A stretch of DNA of 64,000 nucleotides, from NCBI RefSeq assembly GCF_035917455.1, contig NZ_CP109078.1, positions 3,286,001-3,350,000 of the forward strand, written 5' to 3'. Both the position numbers and the translations under genes were made by a program. A model generated the notes under the pieces. It was not told where the DNA came from, made no database searches, and saw only the letters and a list, made by a program, of their open reading frames with translations. The stretch comes from Micromonospora sp. NBC_01796. GTDB taxonomy: Bacteria; Actinomycetota; Actinomycetes; Mycobacteriales; Micromonosporaceae. Positions 9,365 through 17,573 of this stretch are shown in pieces. Position 1 is the stretch's first letter; every line of letters begins with the position of its first letter.

Positions 9365-10843
9365 ATGCTGGGTCGCTCCGGCTGGTCCCGTGTCGCCAGG
9401 AGCATCCACACGCGCATTCTGCTGTCGTATATCGCGTTGATCGTCCTCTCCGGCGGACTCTGCACGGTCGCCATTCACGAGGTGCTGATGATCCGTCTGG
9501 AGACCCGGATCAGCGAGGCCGTGCAGCAGGAGTTCCAGGAAATCAACCGGCTGATCGCCGACGGCCGCGATCCGCGTACGGGTGACGCGTTCACCTCCGT
9601 ACAGGGGGTGTTCGACGTCTACTTCCGGCGCAACGTACCGAGTCAGGAGGAGGCCGTACTCGCCTTCGCCGACGGGAGGTTGCACCATGCCGCGCTGAGT
9701 CGGTTCCCGATCGAGCGGTTGCCCGACGACACCATGCACGTCTTCGCCACCTCGGCGCGCTCGCACCCCCGCGCCGACGGCCGCCCCGCGATCGACCGGT
9801 ACGACACCGCCCGAGGTGACGCCTACTACGGAATCCTCCCGGTACGGGTCGGCGCCAGCAGCGGGGCCTTCGTGGTCACGTTGCTGCCGGTGAGCCAGCG
9901 CCGGGAGATCGCCGAACTACAGACGTACGGTGCCGGCGCGGTCCTCGGCGTCCTGGTGCTCGCCTCGGGGTGCGCCTGGCTGGTCACCGGCCGGGTGCTC
10001 GGTCCCGTACGGCAGCTCACCGAGACCGCCCGGCTGATCTCGCAGTCGGACCTGACCCGGCGGATCCCGGTCGGCCGGCAGGGCGAGGCGGCCGAGATGG
10101 CCCTCACCTTCAACGCCATGCTCGACCGACTGGAGGCGGTGTTCCGCCGGGAACGCGAATTCATCCTCGACGCGAGTCACGAACTACGCGGTCCGCTGAC
10201 CATCTCCATGGGCAATCTCAGCATGCTCGATCCCGAGGACACCGACCGTCCGGAATGGCGTTCCACGATCGCCCTGGTCACCGACGAACTGGAACGAATG
10301 GGCCGCATCGTCGGCGACCTCCAGTTACTGGCCGACGTCGCCCACCCGCAATTCCTCCAGCCGGAGCGCATCGACGTCGAACTGTTCGTCGCGGAACTGG
10401 CCGTGAAACTCAGTGCGCTGGCCCCCCGACGCTGGCACGTCGACGACCTCGGTGGCGGCATCGTGGTCGCGGACCGGCACCGGCTCACCGAAGCGGTGAT
10501 CAACCTGGCCGACAACGCCGTCCAGCACACCGCTGACACCGAGACCGTCGCCCTCGGTGCGGCCGTGACCGGGACCGAGTTCCGGCTCTGGGTACGCGAC
10601 ACCGGATGCGGTGTGCCCCCGGACGACCAGCCGCACATCTTCGACCGGTTCCGCCGGGGCACCCACGCGCACCTGCGCTACCCCGGCTCCGGGCTGGGGC
10701 TGTCCATCGTCCGGGCGATCGCCGAGGCACACGGCGGGCGGGCCGAACTCGTCAGCCGGCCCGGTGCCGGCGCCACCTTCACCCTGGTGATACCCCGGCA
10801 GACAAGGGAGGGCTGGCAACATGGCCAGGATTCTGATCGCTGA
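9365..10843 (+). CDS. sensor histidine kinase
   Basis: Membrane-bound sensor kinase of 492 residues. The start is placed at ATG 9365 because GGAGGAG lies 8 nt upstream; the open frame extends 38 codons further but that part has no ribosome site. Two membrane segments (about residues 17-38 and 188-208) bracket an extracytoplasmic sensor region of about 150 residues. A HAMP domain follows, then the HisKA motif FILDASHELRGP with phospho-accepting His272, then the HATPase boxes NLADNAVQHT (Asn384), DTGCGVPP and GSGLGLSIV. The last 23 bp overlap the response regulator gene, so the two are translationally coupled. The signal is unknown. The PHO-box-like repeats upstream suggest autoregulation or phosphate-linked control. 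Confidence 0.93.
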   Translation: MLGRSGWSRVARSIHTRILLSYIALIVLSGGLCTVAIHEVLMIRLETRISEAVQQEFQEINRLIADGRDPRTGDAFTSVQGVFDVYFRRNVPSQEEAVLAFADGRLHHAALSRFPIERLPDDTMHVFATSARSHPRADGRPAIDRYDTARGDAYYGILPVRVGASSGAFVVTLLPVSQRREIAELQTYGAGAVLGVLVLASGCAWLVTGRVLGPVRQLTETARLISQSDLTRRIPVGRQGEAAEMALTFNAMLDRLEAVFRREREFILDASHELRGPLTISMGNLSMLDPEDTDRPEWRSTIALVTDELERMGRIVGDLQLLADVAHPQFLQPERIDVELFVAELAVKLSALAPRRWHVDDLGGGIVVADRHRLTEAVINLADNAVQHTADTETVALGAAVTGTEFRLWVRDTGCGVPPDDQPHIFDRFRRGTHAHLRYPGSGLGLSIVRAIAEAHGGRAELVSRPGAGATFTLVIPRQTREGWQHGQDSDR

Positions 10844-11483
10844 GGACGACCTGCGGATCGCCTCCTTCCTGCGGAAGGGGCTGGCGGCCAACGGCTGGCA
10901 GACCGTGCACGTCACCGACGGGGAGCAGGCCGAGCAGTACGGCTCGACCGACGACTTCAACCTGCTCATCCTCGACATCGGCCTGCCCGTACGCAGCGGC
11001 CTGGAGGTGCTCCGGTCCCTGCGTACCCGAGGGCTGCGGTTGCCGGTGCTGATCCTCACCGGCCGGGCACGGGTCCACGACGTGGTCGACTGCCTCGACG
11101 CGGGTGCCGACGACTACATGACCAAGCCGTTCCGGTTCGAGGAACTGCTGGCCCGGGTACGGGCCCGACTCCGCGACGTCGGGTCGGACGAGCCACGGGT
11201 CCTGACCGCCGGTCCCGTACGCCTGGATCTCTGGACCCGGCGGGTCACCGTCCACGGCCGGGACGTGACCCTGACCGGACGGGAGTACGCGCTGCTGGAG
11301 ACCCTGATCCGGCACGCCGGCCGGGTGCTCAGCCGGGAGCAGTTGCTCTCGCACGCCTGGGGTTACGACTTCGACCCCAGCACCAACCTGGTGAACGTCT
11401 ACGTCTCCACCCTGCGCAAGAAACTGGGCGAGGACGTGATCGAGACCCTGCGCGGCTTCGGCTACCGCCTCCGTACCACCTGA
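10821..11483 (+). CDS. OmpR-family response regulator
   Basis: DNA-binding response regulator of 220 residues, cognate to the kinase whose 3' end it overlaps. Receiver domain residues 1-115: acidic pocket AEDD (7-10), phospho-acceptor Asp52 in LILDIGLP, the conserved Thr in LILTGRA and Lys in MTKPF. The C-terminal winged helix (about 125-220) has the usual signatures LTGREYALLETL and NLVNVYVSTLRKKLG ending in the GFGYRL hairpin. The ribosome site GGGAGG (10806-10811) is about 9 nt before ATG. No partner target operon is adjacent, apart from the direct repeats upstream of its own operon. Confidence 0.95.
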   Translation: MARILIAEDDLRIASFLRKGLAANGWQTVHVTDGEQAEQYGSTDDFNLLILDIGLPVRSGLEVLRSLRTRGLRLPVLILTGRARVHDVVDCLDAGADDYMTKPFRFEELLARVRARLRDVGSDEPRVLTAGPVRLDLWTRRVTVHGRDVTLTGREYALLETLIRHAGRVLSREQLLSHAWGYDFDPSTNLVNVYVSTLRKKLGEDVIETLRGFGYRLRTT

Positions 11484-11546
11484 CCGCCATCTCCTGCGGC
11501 CTCGGGGCACGGATAAAAGCCCGAGCGGGTACGCGGTGCTCCTGGT

Positions 11547-11552
11547 TAGCGT
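11547..11552 (+). promoter_or_regulatory. -10 hexamer TAGCGT, leaderless-type promoter
   Basis: TAGCGT ends 6 nt before ATG 11559 and no ribosome site is present, so transcription should begin at or next to the start codon. Confidence 0.5.
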
Positions 11553-11558
11553 TGCCGG

Positions 11559-12281
11559 ATGGGACCGGACCTGAAACTCGCCGTCGAGGAGCTGTACCGG
11601 GTCTACGGAAGCTTCCCCCTGGCCGAGGGGGTCGACTTCTGTGCGCACTGCGTCGATCCGGAGCGGGTGGAGGCGCTGCGCCGGACGCCGTTGCGCGAGT
11701 TGACGCCCGACCAGCTCGGACCGCTGATGTTCAAGGCCATGTCGACCTGGGGCGACCTGCCGTACTTCAAGCACTTCCTGCCGCGTCTGCTGGAGTTGCT
11801 CGCCGCCGGGCGGATGGAGGACTGGAGCTACAGCGTCTTCCTGCCGGGCAAGCTTGCGTCCTGCTACGACGAAGGTACGGACGACGAACGCGATGCCCTG
11901 ACCACCTTCCTGCATGACTGGTGGATGTCGACCGTCCTGAGCTGGCCCAGCCTTTCTCCGGTGCAGGACGTGCTGGAGACGATCGAGCAGTCCGGACGCC
12001 GGCTGGTGCCGTATCTCGGGGCCTGGCCGGTGGCGACCAGTGAGCCGGCGGCGAGGCACCTCGCCAACTTCGTCCGGGACTGGATGGTGTCCACGGTGAC
12101 CGACACCCAGTACTGGCAGGACGTCGACCGGTGGCTCCGTCATGACGTTCCCGCCGCACTGCTCGAAGCGGCAGTCCGCGACGGCGGTGATCCGGCGGTC
12201 GCGGCCGAACTCGCCGAGGCCGTCGATGTGCTCGCCTCCTACTGCTCCTACCGCAGCGAGGAGGAGGCGTTCCGGCGGTAG
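11559..12281 (+). CDS. conserved hypothetical cytoplasmic protein, 240 aa
   Basis: I do not recognise a family. The protein has no signal peptide or membrane segment and looks largely alpha-helical, with many Trp, Leu and acidic residues (for example LHDWWMSTVLSWPSL and LANFVRDWMVSTV). There is a Cys-rich patch near the N-terminus (FCAHCVDPERV, residues about 28-38), which could bind a metal or be coincidental. ATG 11559 is preceded by TAGCGT and 6 nt, with no ribosome site. The next gene on the same strand follows about 30 bp later but has its own -10-like hexamer, so the two may be transcribed separately. Confidence 0.8.
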   Translation: MGPDLKLAVEELYRVYGSFPLAEGVDFCAHCVDPERVEALRRTPLRELTPDQLGPLMFKAMSTWGDLPYFKHFLPRLLELLAAGRMEDWSYSVFLPGKLASCYDEGTDDERDALTTFLHDWWMSTVLSWPSLSPVQDVLETIEQSGRRLVPYLGAWPVATSEPAARHLANFVRDWMVSTVTDTQYWQDVDRWLRHDVPAALLEAAVRDGGDPAVAAELAEAVDVLASYCSYRSEEEAFRR

Positions 12282-12300
12282 CCGTTGCTCGGCGCGAGGG

Positions 12301-12306
12301 TAGGGT
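12301..12306 (+). promoter_or_regulatory. -10 hexamer TAGGGT, leaderless-type promoter
   Basis: TAGGGT ends 6 nt before GTG 12313; no ribosome site is visible between them. Confidence 0.45.
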
Positions 12307-12312
12307 GCCGGC

Positions 12313-12804
12313 GTGGCGAATCTCTTGAGGGGCGTGGCGGCCAGGGTCAGTCGAATGGCCAGGCGTGGACCCGCCCCGGTTCCCGGCCAACCCACCCCGG
12401 CTCAGGTCGCACGTCGGCGGCAGCTCGCGGCCCTGCAACGGCGGGAGCTGACGTACGCGCCGGAGTTGGACGGGCAGGCCGATCCGGGTGAGATCGTCTG
12501 GACCTGGGTGCCGTACGAGGACGACCCCCGCCAGGGCAAGGACCGTCCCGTACTGGTCGTCGGGCGGCAGAGCCGGACCCTGTACGGCCTGATGCTCTCC
12601 AGCCAGAGCGAGCGTCACGGCCAGCGGAACTGGTTCGCCCTCGGCCCCGGCGAGTGGGACCGCGACAACCGGCCGAGCTTCCTGCGCCTCGACCGTGTGC
12701 TCACCATGCGCGAGGACAGCATCCGGCGCGAGGGCGCGGTGCTCGACCGTGGCCGCTTCGACCGGGTCTGCCAGGCGCTGCGCGCCGGCTACGGCTGGCG
12801 CTGA
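12313..12804 (+). CDS. PemK/MazF-family protein (orphan toxin-like)
   Basis: The protein has 163 residues. After a basic N-terminal extension of about 65 residues comes the MazF/PemK-type core: GEIVWTWVPYEDDPRQGKDRPVLVV (the family signature G.v......p..GhEq..RP.lVv is recognisable), followed by LMLSSQSE and a central FLRLDRVLTM strand typical of the fold. Family members are mRNA interferases; whether this one is active is unknown. No antitoxin-like small gene lies on either side: the upstream neighbour is a 240-residue unknown and the downstream one is a membrane-anchored protein. It may therefore be a domesticated or solitary member. GTG 12313 is supported by the -10 hexamer 6 nt upstream. 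Confidence 0.75.
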   Translation: MANLLRGVAARVSRMARRGPAPVPGQPTPAQVARRRQLAALQRRELTYAPELDGQADPGEIVWTWVPYEDDPRQGKDRPVLVVGRQSRTLYGLMLSSQSERHGQRNWFALGPGEWDRDNRPSFLRLDRVLTMREDSIRREGAVLDRGRFDRVCQALRAGYGWR

Positions 12805-12867
12805 CCGGCAGCACGAAGACCCGGCCTGGTTCCATTGAGGCCGGTGCGTCGGCGAGGGGAGTACGTC

Positions 12868-13332
12868 GTGGCAACCTGGCTCGGTGTGGTGGTCGCGGTG
12901 GCGGCGCTGCTCGTTTCCGCGCTCACCGCGTACGTCGCCCATCGGCATCGGCGGGAGGACGTCCAGACCGCCCGGGTGACCGCGTACTTCCATTGGAACG
13001 CCGCATTCGCAAAGGTGTCATTGGGCGACGGGCAGGAGCCGGTACAGGTCGGTTACAACCTTGTCGTGTGGAACCAGGGACCGGCATCGGCATTGCGCGT
13101 CGGACTGGTCGTCATGGACACCGACGGGCGGGTGGTGGATCTCGCCGGGGTCGACGAGGACGAGTTTCCACTCGACCGGCTCGACGGTGGTGGACGTTAT
13201 CCGGTGCAGTTCGCCGCGCGGGACAAGCGTTATCACGGGGTGCGTCGTTACCAGGCGAAGCTCACCTGGACCGACGGCAACGGTCGCCACGAACATGTCG
13301 TCCCACTGCGCAAGGGCCAGACCAGTCTGTAG
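12868..13332 (+). CDS. membrane-anchored hypothetical protein, 154 aa
   Basis: GTG 12868 is chosen over the open frame beginning at 12835 because GAGGGGA lies 7 nt before it. An N-terminal membrane segment (about residues 2-23, VVVAVAALLVSALTAYVAH) is followed by a HRHRRED basic stretch and a beta-rich domain of about 120 residues with WNQGPASALRVGLVVMD, a pattern often seen in small accessory proteins that carry an immunoglobulin-like fold. No catalytic motif is visible. Orientation rules place the basic stretch, and hence the domain, probably in the cytoplasm. It is convergent with the next gene. Confidence 0.75.
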   Translation: MATWLGVVVAVAALLVSALTAYVAHRHRREDVQTARVTAYFHWNAAFAKVSLGDGQEPVQVGYNLVVWNQGPASALRVGLVVMDTDGRVVDLAGVDEDEFPLDRLDGGGRYPVQFAARDKRYHGVRRYQAKLTWTDGNGRHEHVVPLRKGQTSL

Positions 13333-13362
13333 CCGCGACAGGGCACCGGCCGCCGCCGGACA

Positions 13363-13695
13363 TCAGTCGTCGTCGAACGGTTCGTCGCTCCACCGCCACC
13401 ACGCCTGCTCGTCCTGGATGTGCAGCAGGAACTCCGGCACCCGGAAGCCGTCCGGGTCGACCAGTCCGATCCCCGCCGCCCGCATCCGCTCGTACGAGGC
13501 GACCTGCGCGGGTACGTCCTCGTCGACGCTGTTCAGCAGCCGGATGTCCTCGTCGAAGAGCGCCCGGAACCGCCCGTACGCGGGCACCGGCTCGAACCGG
13601 GCGTGCAGCCAGGGGAAGTCTCCGCCGTCGACGACGAGGTCGCCCAGCAACTCGTTCCCGGCGTACAGTCGCCAGATCCTGCTCGCCCGTGCCAC
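13363..13695 (-). CDS. conserved hypothetical protein, 110 aa
   Basis: GTG 13695 is favoured as start because GGAGGAG lies about 6 nt upstream; the frame is open 13 codons further. The protein begins MARASRIWRLYAGNELLGDL and continues with VDGGDFPWLHARFEP, a pattern I associate with a small actinobacterial family of unknown function. It ends in an acidic, Trp-rich segment (DEQAWWRWSDEPFDDD). There is no signal peptide or membrane segment. Its neighbours give no functional clue; it converges with the membrane-anchored protein gene at 13332. Confidence 0.75.
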   Translation of the reverse strand: MARASRIWRLYAGNELLGDLVVDGGDFPWLHARFEPVPAYGRFRALFDEDIRLLNSVDEDVPAQVASYERMRAAGIGLVDPDGFRVPEFLLHIQDEQAWWRWSDEPFDDD

Positions 13696-14023
13696 AGTCG
13701 TCTCCTCCGCGTCCGACACGACAGCCGTCGGCACGACAGCCCGTCGCTCATGGCCGCCCGGAAGCCTACGGCCCGTGGCCGGTAATGCGTCGAGTGCCGG
13801 TCGGGTAAGAGAGCCGACCTTACTGTGGAGTCGTCGGCCGAGCGCTGATTACGGATTTTAGAAAAAAATCAGGGAAATGAGATTGATACGACAGGTTGGC
13901 GGCTCCGTTAAGCCGATCCGGCAATCGCTAAGCGAGACTTAAGGGAGAAATAATCGTTCCGACTCGAATCGAGCGGGGGTGCACTCGTAGTGTTCGTTCT
14001 CGGAAGAAAGGTGTGCCCCCCAC
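13696..14023. other. divergent intergenic region with an AT-rich block
   Basis: This 328-bp gap separates two divergent genes. Bases 13850-13965 are clearly AT-richer than the surroundings (including a run of seven A at 13862) and contain short inverted repeats (CTGATT near 13844 with AATCAG about 20 bp on; CGGCT with AGCCG near 13903). It plausibly holds the promoter of the DUF1996 lipoprotein gene, but I cannot place -35 and -10 boxes with certainty. No open frame is convincing here. Confidence 0.4.
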
Positions 14024-15157
14024 ATGAATTTGCGACCCACTCCCAGACAACGTCGTTCCGTCACCGCGCTGCTGCTGCTGAGCGTCGCGCTCGCCGGTGG
14101 ATGCAAGGAACTGCCGGGCACCCCCGGTGCGTCCGGTCCGTCCGGCGACACCGGCATGGGCTCGACCGGCCCCTCGGCGCCGACGACCGGTGCCCCCGGC
14201 AGCCCCTCGGCCACGCCGGGCGCTCCGGGTACCTCGGCCACCCCGGGCGCGCCGGGTACGTCGGCCACCCCGCCGACCGGCACCAACCCGCCCACCTCGG
14301 TCGGTGGCTGGATCGCCGTCGACCCGGCCGCGCAGGCCGCCGCGACCGCGGCGTTCTTCGCCCGCAAGCCCAAGCCGGTGACCGGCAACCCGGTCAAGGT
14401 GCCCGAGTTCAACGTCGGCTGTACGACCAGCCACCACAACAGTGACGACCCGATCGTGCTGCCGAACCTGGCCGGTGCCTCGCACAACCACACGTTCTGG
14501 GGCAACAAGTCGACGAACGCGAACTCGACCGCCGAGTCGCTGCGGGCGGCCACCGCCACCACCTGCAACTCGCCCCAGGACCACTCGGCCTACTGGGTGC
14601 CGACGATGTTGCAGAACGGCAAGGTCGTCGACCCCGACGAGATCACCGTCTACTACGGTTCCCGCCTCAAGGACCCGAGCAAGACCCAGCCGTTCCCGTT
14701 CGGCCTGCGCATGATCGTCGGTGACGCGAAGAACCAGGTGGACACCCCGGACAAGCAGGGCAACCACTTCTGGTGCGCCGGCATCGGCGGCGAGGTCGGC
14801 CGGAGCGCGGACGGAACCTTCCCGGTCTGCGCCAAGACCGCGCACATCGTCCGCCAGATCACCTTCCCGGACTGCTGGGACGGCAAGCACCTGGACAGCC
14901 CGGACCACAAGGCGCACATGGCGAACGGCGACCACACCGGGGCCTGCCCGAAGAGCCACCCGGTTCCGGTCCCCTCGGTGTCGTTCGTGATCTCGTACCC
15001 GCTGAGCGCCAACACGGACGGGATCACCCTCGCCTCCGGCACCTCGTTCTCGATGCACGCGGACTTCTTCAACGCGTGGGAGGACGACGCGCTCGCCGCA
15101 CGGGTCCGCAACTGCCTCGACCAGGGCGTGAAGTGCAACTCGGCCGGTAACTTCTAG
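14024..15157 (+). CDS. DUF1996-domain lipoprotein
   Basis: Exported protein of 377 residues. The N-terminus has basic residues, a hydrophobic stretch and a lipobox-like LAGGC, so Cys27 or so would be lipidated. Residues about 30-88 form a low-complexity Gly/Pro/Thr/Ser linker with repeated TPGAPGTSA units. The rest (about 120-377) matches the DUF1996 domain: NVGCTTSHHNSDDPIV, SHNHTFWGN, QDHSAYWVPTM, FPDCWDGKHLDSPDHKAHM and FSMHADFFNAW, with several His, Asp and Cys in conserved places. The domain occurs in secreted proteins of actinomycetes and fungi; its function is not established. The gene is single, with an AT-rich upstream region. Confidence 0.88.
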   Translation: MNLRPTPRQRRSVTALLLLSVALAGGCKELPGTPGASGPSGDTGMGSTGPSAPTTGAPGSPSATPGAPGTSATPGAPGTSATPPTGTNPPTSVGGWIAVDPAAQAAATAAFFARKPKPVTGNPVKVPEFNVGCTTSHHNSDDPIVLPNLAGASHNHTFWGNKSTNANSTAESLRAATATTCNSPQDHSAYWVPTMLQNGKVVDPDEITVYYGSRLKDPSKTQPFPFGLRMIVGDAKNQVDTPDKQGNHFWCAGIGGEVGRSADGTFPVCAKTAHIVRQITFPDCWDGKHLDSPDHKAHMANGDHTGACPKSHPVPVPSVSFVISYPLSANTDGITLASGTSFSMHADFFNAWEDDALAARVRNCLDQGVKCNSAGNF

Positions 15158-15181
15158 TTATCGCGGCACCACGTCGACAGG

Positions 15182-15228
15182 CGGCGGCGGCACGGTTCTC
15201 CCCGATCGGGGCTGACCGGCCGCCGCTG
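15182..15228. terminator. inverted repeat between convergent genes
   Basis: GCGGCGGC near 15182 can pair with GCCGCCGC near 15221 across a roughly 30-nt loop that holds a smaller CCCCGATCGGGG hairpin. Its position between two convergent genes fits a bidirectional terminator. Confidence 0.35.
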
Positions 15229-15235
15229 TCGTCGT

Positions 15236-15997
15236 TCAGGCGTACTCGCCGTGGCGGCCGGCTCCGGCGGCGAATTGGGCGGCACCGGCAGCCGCGTCGG
15301 CGGCCAGCGAGTGCATGCCGTACCCGAGTTCGGTGGCGAGCGCGGCCGGTTCCGGCTGGCCGGCGCCCGCGAGCAGGGCCTGCCGGTCGTTGCGCAGGCA
15401 GGTCTGGGGAAAATCGGCGAGCTGCGCGGCCAGTTCCTCCGCCGCCGCTCGCGCACCGCCCGGCGGGGCCAGCCGATTGACCAACCCCATCTCGTACGCC
15501 TCGACGGCGGGCACCGGGCGCCCGGTCAGGATCAGGTCCATCGCCCGGCTCTCGCCGATCAGCCGGGGCAGCCGGACGGTGCCCCCGTCGATCAGGGGCA
15601 CTCCCCAGCGTCGACAGAAGACACCGAGCACCGCGTCGGACTCGGCGATCCGCAGGTCGCACCAGAGAGCCAGTTCCAGCCCTCCGGCGACCGCGTACCC
15701 GGAGATGGCGGCGATCACGGGCTTGCCGAGGCGCATCCGGGTCGGCCCCATCGGTCCGTCGCCGTCGGGTTCGACCCGGTTGCCGCTCGGCGTACCGATG
15801 GCCTTCAGGTCGGCGCCGGAGCAGAACGTCCCGCCGGCGCCCCAGAGCACGGCGACGGAGGCGGACGGGTCGGCGTCGAAGGCACGGAAGGCGTCGGCGA
15901 GGGCGCGGGCGGTGGGCCCGTCGACCGCGTTGCGACGCTCCGGCCGATCGAGGACCACCGTCGTCACCGGACCGCTGCGTTCCACCCGTACGACCAT
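15236..15997 (-). CDS. enoyl-CoA hydratase/isomerase family protein (crotonase)
   Basis: The protein has 253 residues from ATG 15997, the usual crotonase length; the frame is open 19 codons further. Oxyanion-hole segments are present: GTFCSGADLKAI and GYAVAGGLELALWCDLRIA. The first catalytic acidic position is filled by Glu in IAESDAVLG, but the second (PE.. in true hydratases) is replaced by VFCRRWGVPLIDGG. This variant is common in actinobacterial paralogues and makes classical hydratase chemistry doubtful; isomerase or other CoA-ester chemistry is possible. No beta-oxidation partner lies next to it. Confidence 0.85.
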   Translation of the reverse strand: MVVRVERSGPVTTVVLDRPERRNAVDGPTARALADAFRAFDADPSASVAVLWGAGGTFCSGADLKAIGTPSGNRVEPDGDGPMGPTRMRLGKPVIAAISGYAVAGGLELALWCDLRIAESDAVLGVFCRRWGVPLIDGGTVRLPRLIGESRAMDLILTGRPVPAVEAYEMGLVNRLAPPGGARAAAEELAAQLADFPQTCLRNDRQALLAGAGQPEPAALATELGYGMHSLAADAAAGAAQFAAGAGRHGEYA

Positions 15998-16164
15998 CGG
16001 TCCAGGATGCCCCGGACCCGCCGGCCGCGGAACCGGCCGCGCGGTTTTGCCCACTCGCGCCCGCGTGCTCCGCCGTCCCCCGGTCGGGGAGCAGCGGTGA
16101 GCGCGTCGAGGCAGTAGTGTCGCCGGGGCCGAGCAGTATCGCGGTGATGGCGTAGGAGGGCCGG

Positions 16165-16551
16165 ATGGGTAGCTGGGGCAGGGGCAACTTCGACAGCGAT
16201 ACCGCCGCCGACCATCTCGGCGCCGTCACCGGTCGGCTGCTGGACGAGGTGGCCCGGGCGATGTCCGGGGATCCGGTCGAGATCGAGCCGGACGAGTACT
16301 GGGGCGTCGCCGTACCGTGCAATCTGGAGCTGCTCTGCCTCCTGTCGGAGCAGCGGTACGTGGGCGTCGAGCTGCCGTCGGAGCAGACGATCGCCGATTG
16401 GAAGCAGCGTTACCTGGCCGTCTGGGACGACAGCATCGGTGGGCTGGAGCCGACCGGCGACTACGTGACGCAGCGGCGGGCGACCCTGGTCAGCACCTTC
16501 GACCGGCTCGCCGCCGAGGCCCGCCGGCAGGCCGGGACCGACCGGGACTGA
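16165..16551 (+). CDS. DUF4259-domain protein
   Basis: The protein has 128 residues, beginning MGSWGRGNFDSDTAADHLGAV, the hallmark G.WG.G.F..D.A.D of DUF4259. The rest is helical and acidic with no signal peptide. AGGAGGG lies 5 nt before the start. The family is widespread in bacteria and its role is unknown. The gene is single, divergent from the crotonase gene and convergent with the dehydrogenase gene downstream. Confidence 0.85.
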   Translation: MGSWGRGNFDSDTAADHLGAVTGRLLDEVARAMSGDPVEIEPDEYWGVAVPCNLELLCLLSEQRYVGVELPSEQTIADWKQRYLAVWDDSIGGLEPTGDYVTQRRATLVSTFDRLAAEARRQAGTDRD

Positions 16552-16566
16552 CCTGGCCGGGCGGAC

Positions 16567-17448
16567 TCAGCGGTGGTCGAGGCCGGCGCGGCGGCGGGTG
16601 GTTTCGGTGACCGCGACCCAATCCTGGTCCGACTGACCGTGGGCGACCGCCTCGGTGAAAAGATCGCGGAGCACGCCGCCGAAGGCCAGCGGGACCCGGT
16701 GTGAGCGCGCGGTGTCCAACGCCAGTTCGACATCCTTGCGGCCGAGCGCCAGCTTGAACGCGACCGGTTCGTAGTTCCGGGCGGCGATCATCGCCCCGTA
16801 ACCCTGGTAGACCGGCCCGGTGAACAGCCCCTCGGTGAGGATGTCGACCAGGAGCTTCGGGTCCAGGTCGGCGGCCTCGGCGACCGTGGTCGCCTCGGCC
16901 ATCCCCTCGATCGAACAGGCGATCAGGTAGTTGCCGAGGATCTTGACCAGGTTGGCGTGCGCGGGCTGGTCGCCCACCGTCCAGGTCTTGCGACCGAGTA
17001 CGTCGAACAGCGGTTGCACCTTCGCGATGGCGGCGGTGTCACCGGCGGCGAGAATGGTCAGGTTGCCCGCTCGGGCGACCTCGGTGCGACCCAGTACCGG
17101 TGCGGCGACGTAGTGCAGCCCGTGGGCGCGGTGCTGCCGGTCGGCCCTGCCCGCCAGGTCCGCGCTCACGGTGGCCATGTTGACGTGCACGGCGCCGGTG
17201 GGCGCCGCAGCCAGCAGTCGGTCGTCGAGCAGGTTCTCGATCACCGCGGCGTCGTTGGCCAACATGCTGATCACCACCTCCGACCCGAAGATCTCGGCCA
17301 ACTCGGTGGCGGCGGTGGCGCCGCGCGCGACCAGTTCCCGGACCGGATCGGGGGAGCGGTTCCAGACCTGGACCGGGTAGCCGGCGTCGAGCAGGTTCCC
17401 GGCCATGGCACTGCCCATGGCACCGAGTCCGACAAATCCGATCTTCAT
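16567..17448 (-). CDS. NAD(P)-dependent beta-hydroxyacid dehydrogenase (3-hydroxyisobutyrate dehydrogenase family)
   Basis: Oxidoreductase of 293 residues from ATG 17448. The N-terminal Rossmann fold begins MKIGFVGLGAMGSAMAGNLLDAG, followed by VWNRS (specificity loop with Arg, which suits NADPH as well as NADH). The catalytic Lys lies in VKILGNYLIA. A C-terminal helical domain completes the fold. Family members oxidise 3-hydroxyisobutyrate, tartronate semialdehyde or related acids, or reduce imines; the substrate cannot be read from the sequence. It is divergent from the CGNR regulator, which may control it. Confidence 0.85.
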   Translation of the reverse strand: MKIGFVGLGAMGSAMAGNLLDAGYPVQVWNRSPDPVRELVARGATAATELAEIFGSEVVISMLANDAAVIENLLDDRLLAAAPTGAVHVNMATVSADLAGRADRQHRAHGLHYVAAPVLGRTEVARAGNLTILAAGDTAAIAKVQPLFDVLGRKTWTVGDQPAHANLVKILGNYLIACSIEGMAEATTVAEAADLDPKLLVDILTEGLFTGPVYQGYGAMIAARNYEPVAFKLALGRKDVELALDTARSHRVPLAFGGVLRDLFTEAVAHGQSDQDWVAVTETTRRRAGLDHR

Positions 17449-17561
17449 GGTGGTCACGCTCCTGGTCGCGGCGATCCGATGGTGCCGACGGGCGGCCTGC
17501 CCGCGCCGATCAAGGCGGGGTGCCGGCCATCGGCGGGACGAGACTAGCGCATGGAACCGGC

Positions 17562-17567
17562 TAAGGT
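17562..17567 (+). promoter_or_regulatory. -10 hexamer TAAGGT, leaderless-type promoter
   Basis: TAAGGT ends 6 nt before ATG 17574; the 126-bp divergent gap to the dehydrogenase gene must hold both promoters. Confidence 0.5.
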
Positions 17568-17573
17568 GGTTCC

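Noticed and set aside
5543-9766. 1407-codon minus-strand open frame running past the terminator and into the kinase gene
   Set aside because: Low-complexity Arg/Gly/Val sequence that crosses three independent features on the other strand.
12835-12867. Longer start of the membrane-anchored 154-residue protein
   Set aside because: No ribosome site for GTG 12835, while GTG 12868 has one at the right distance and begins directly with the membrane segment.
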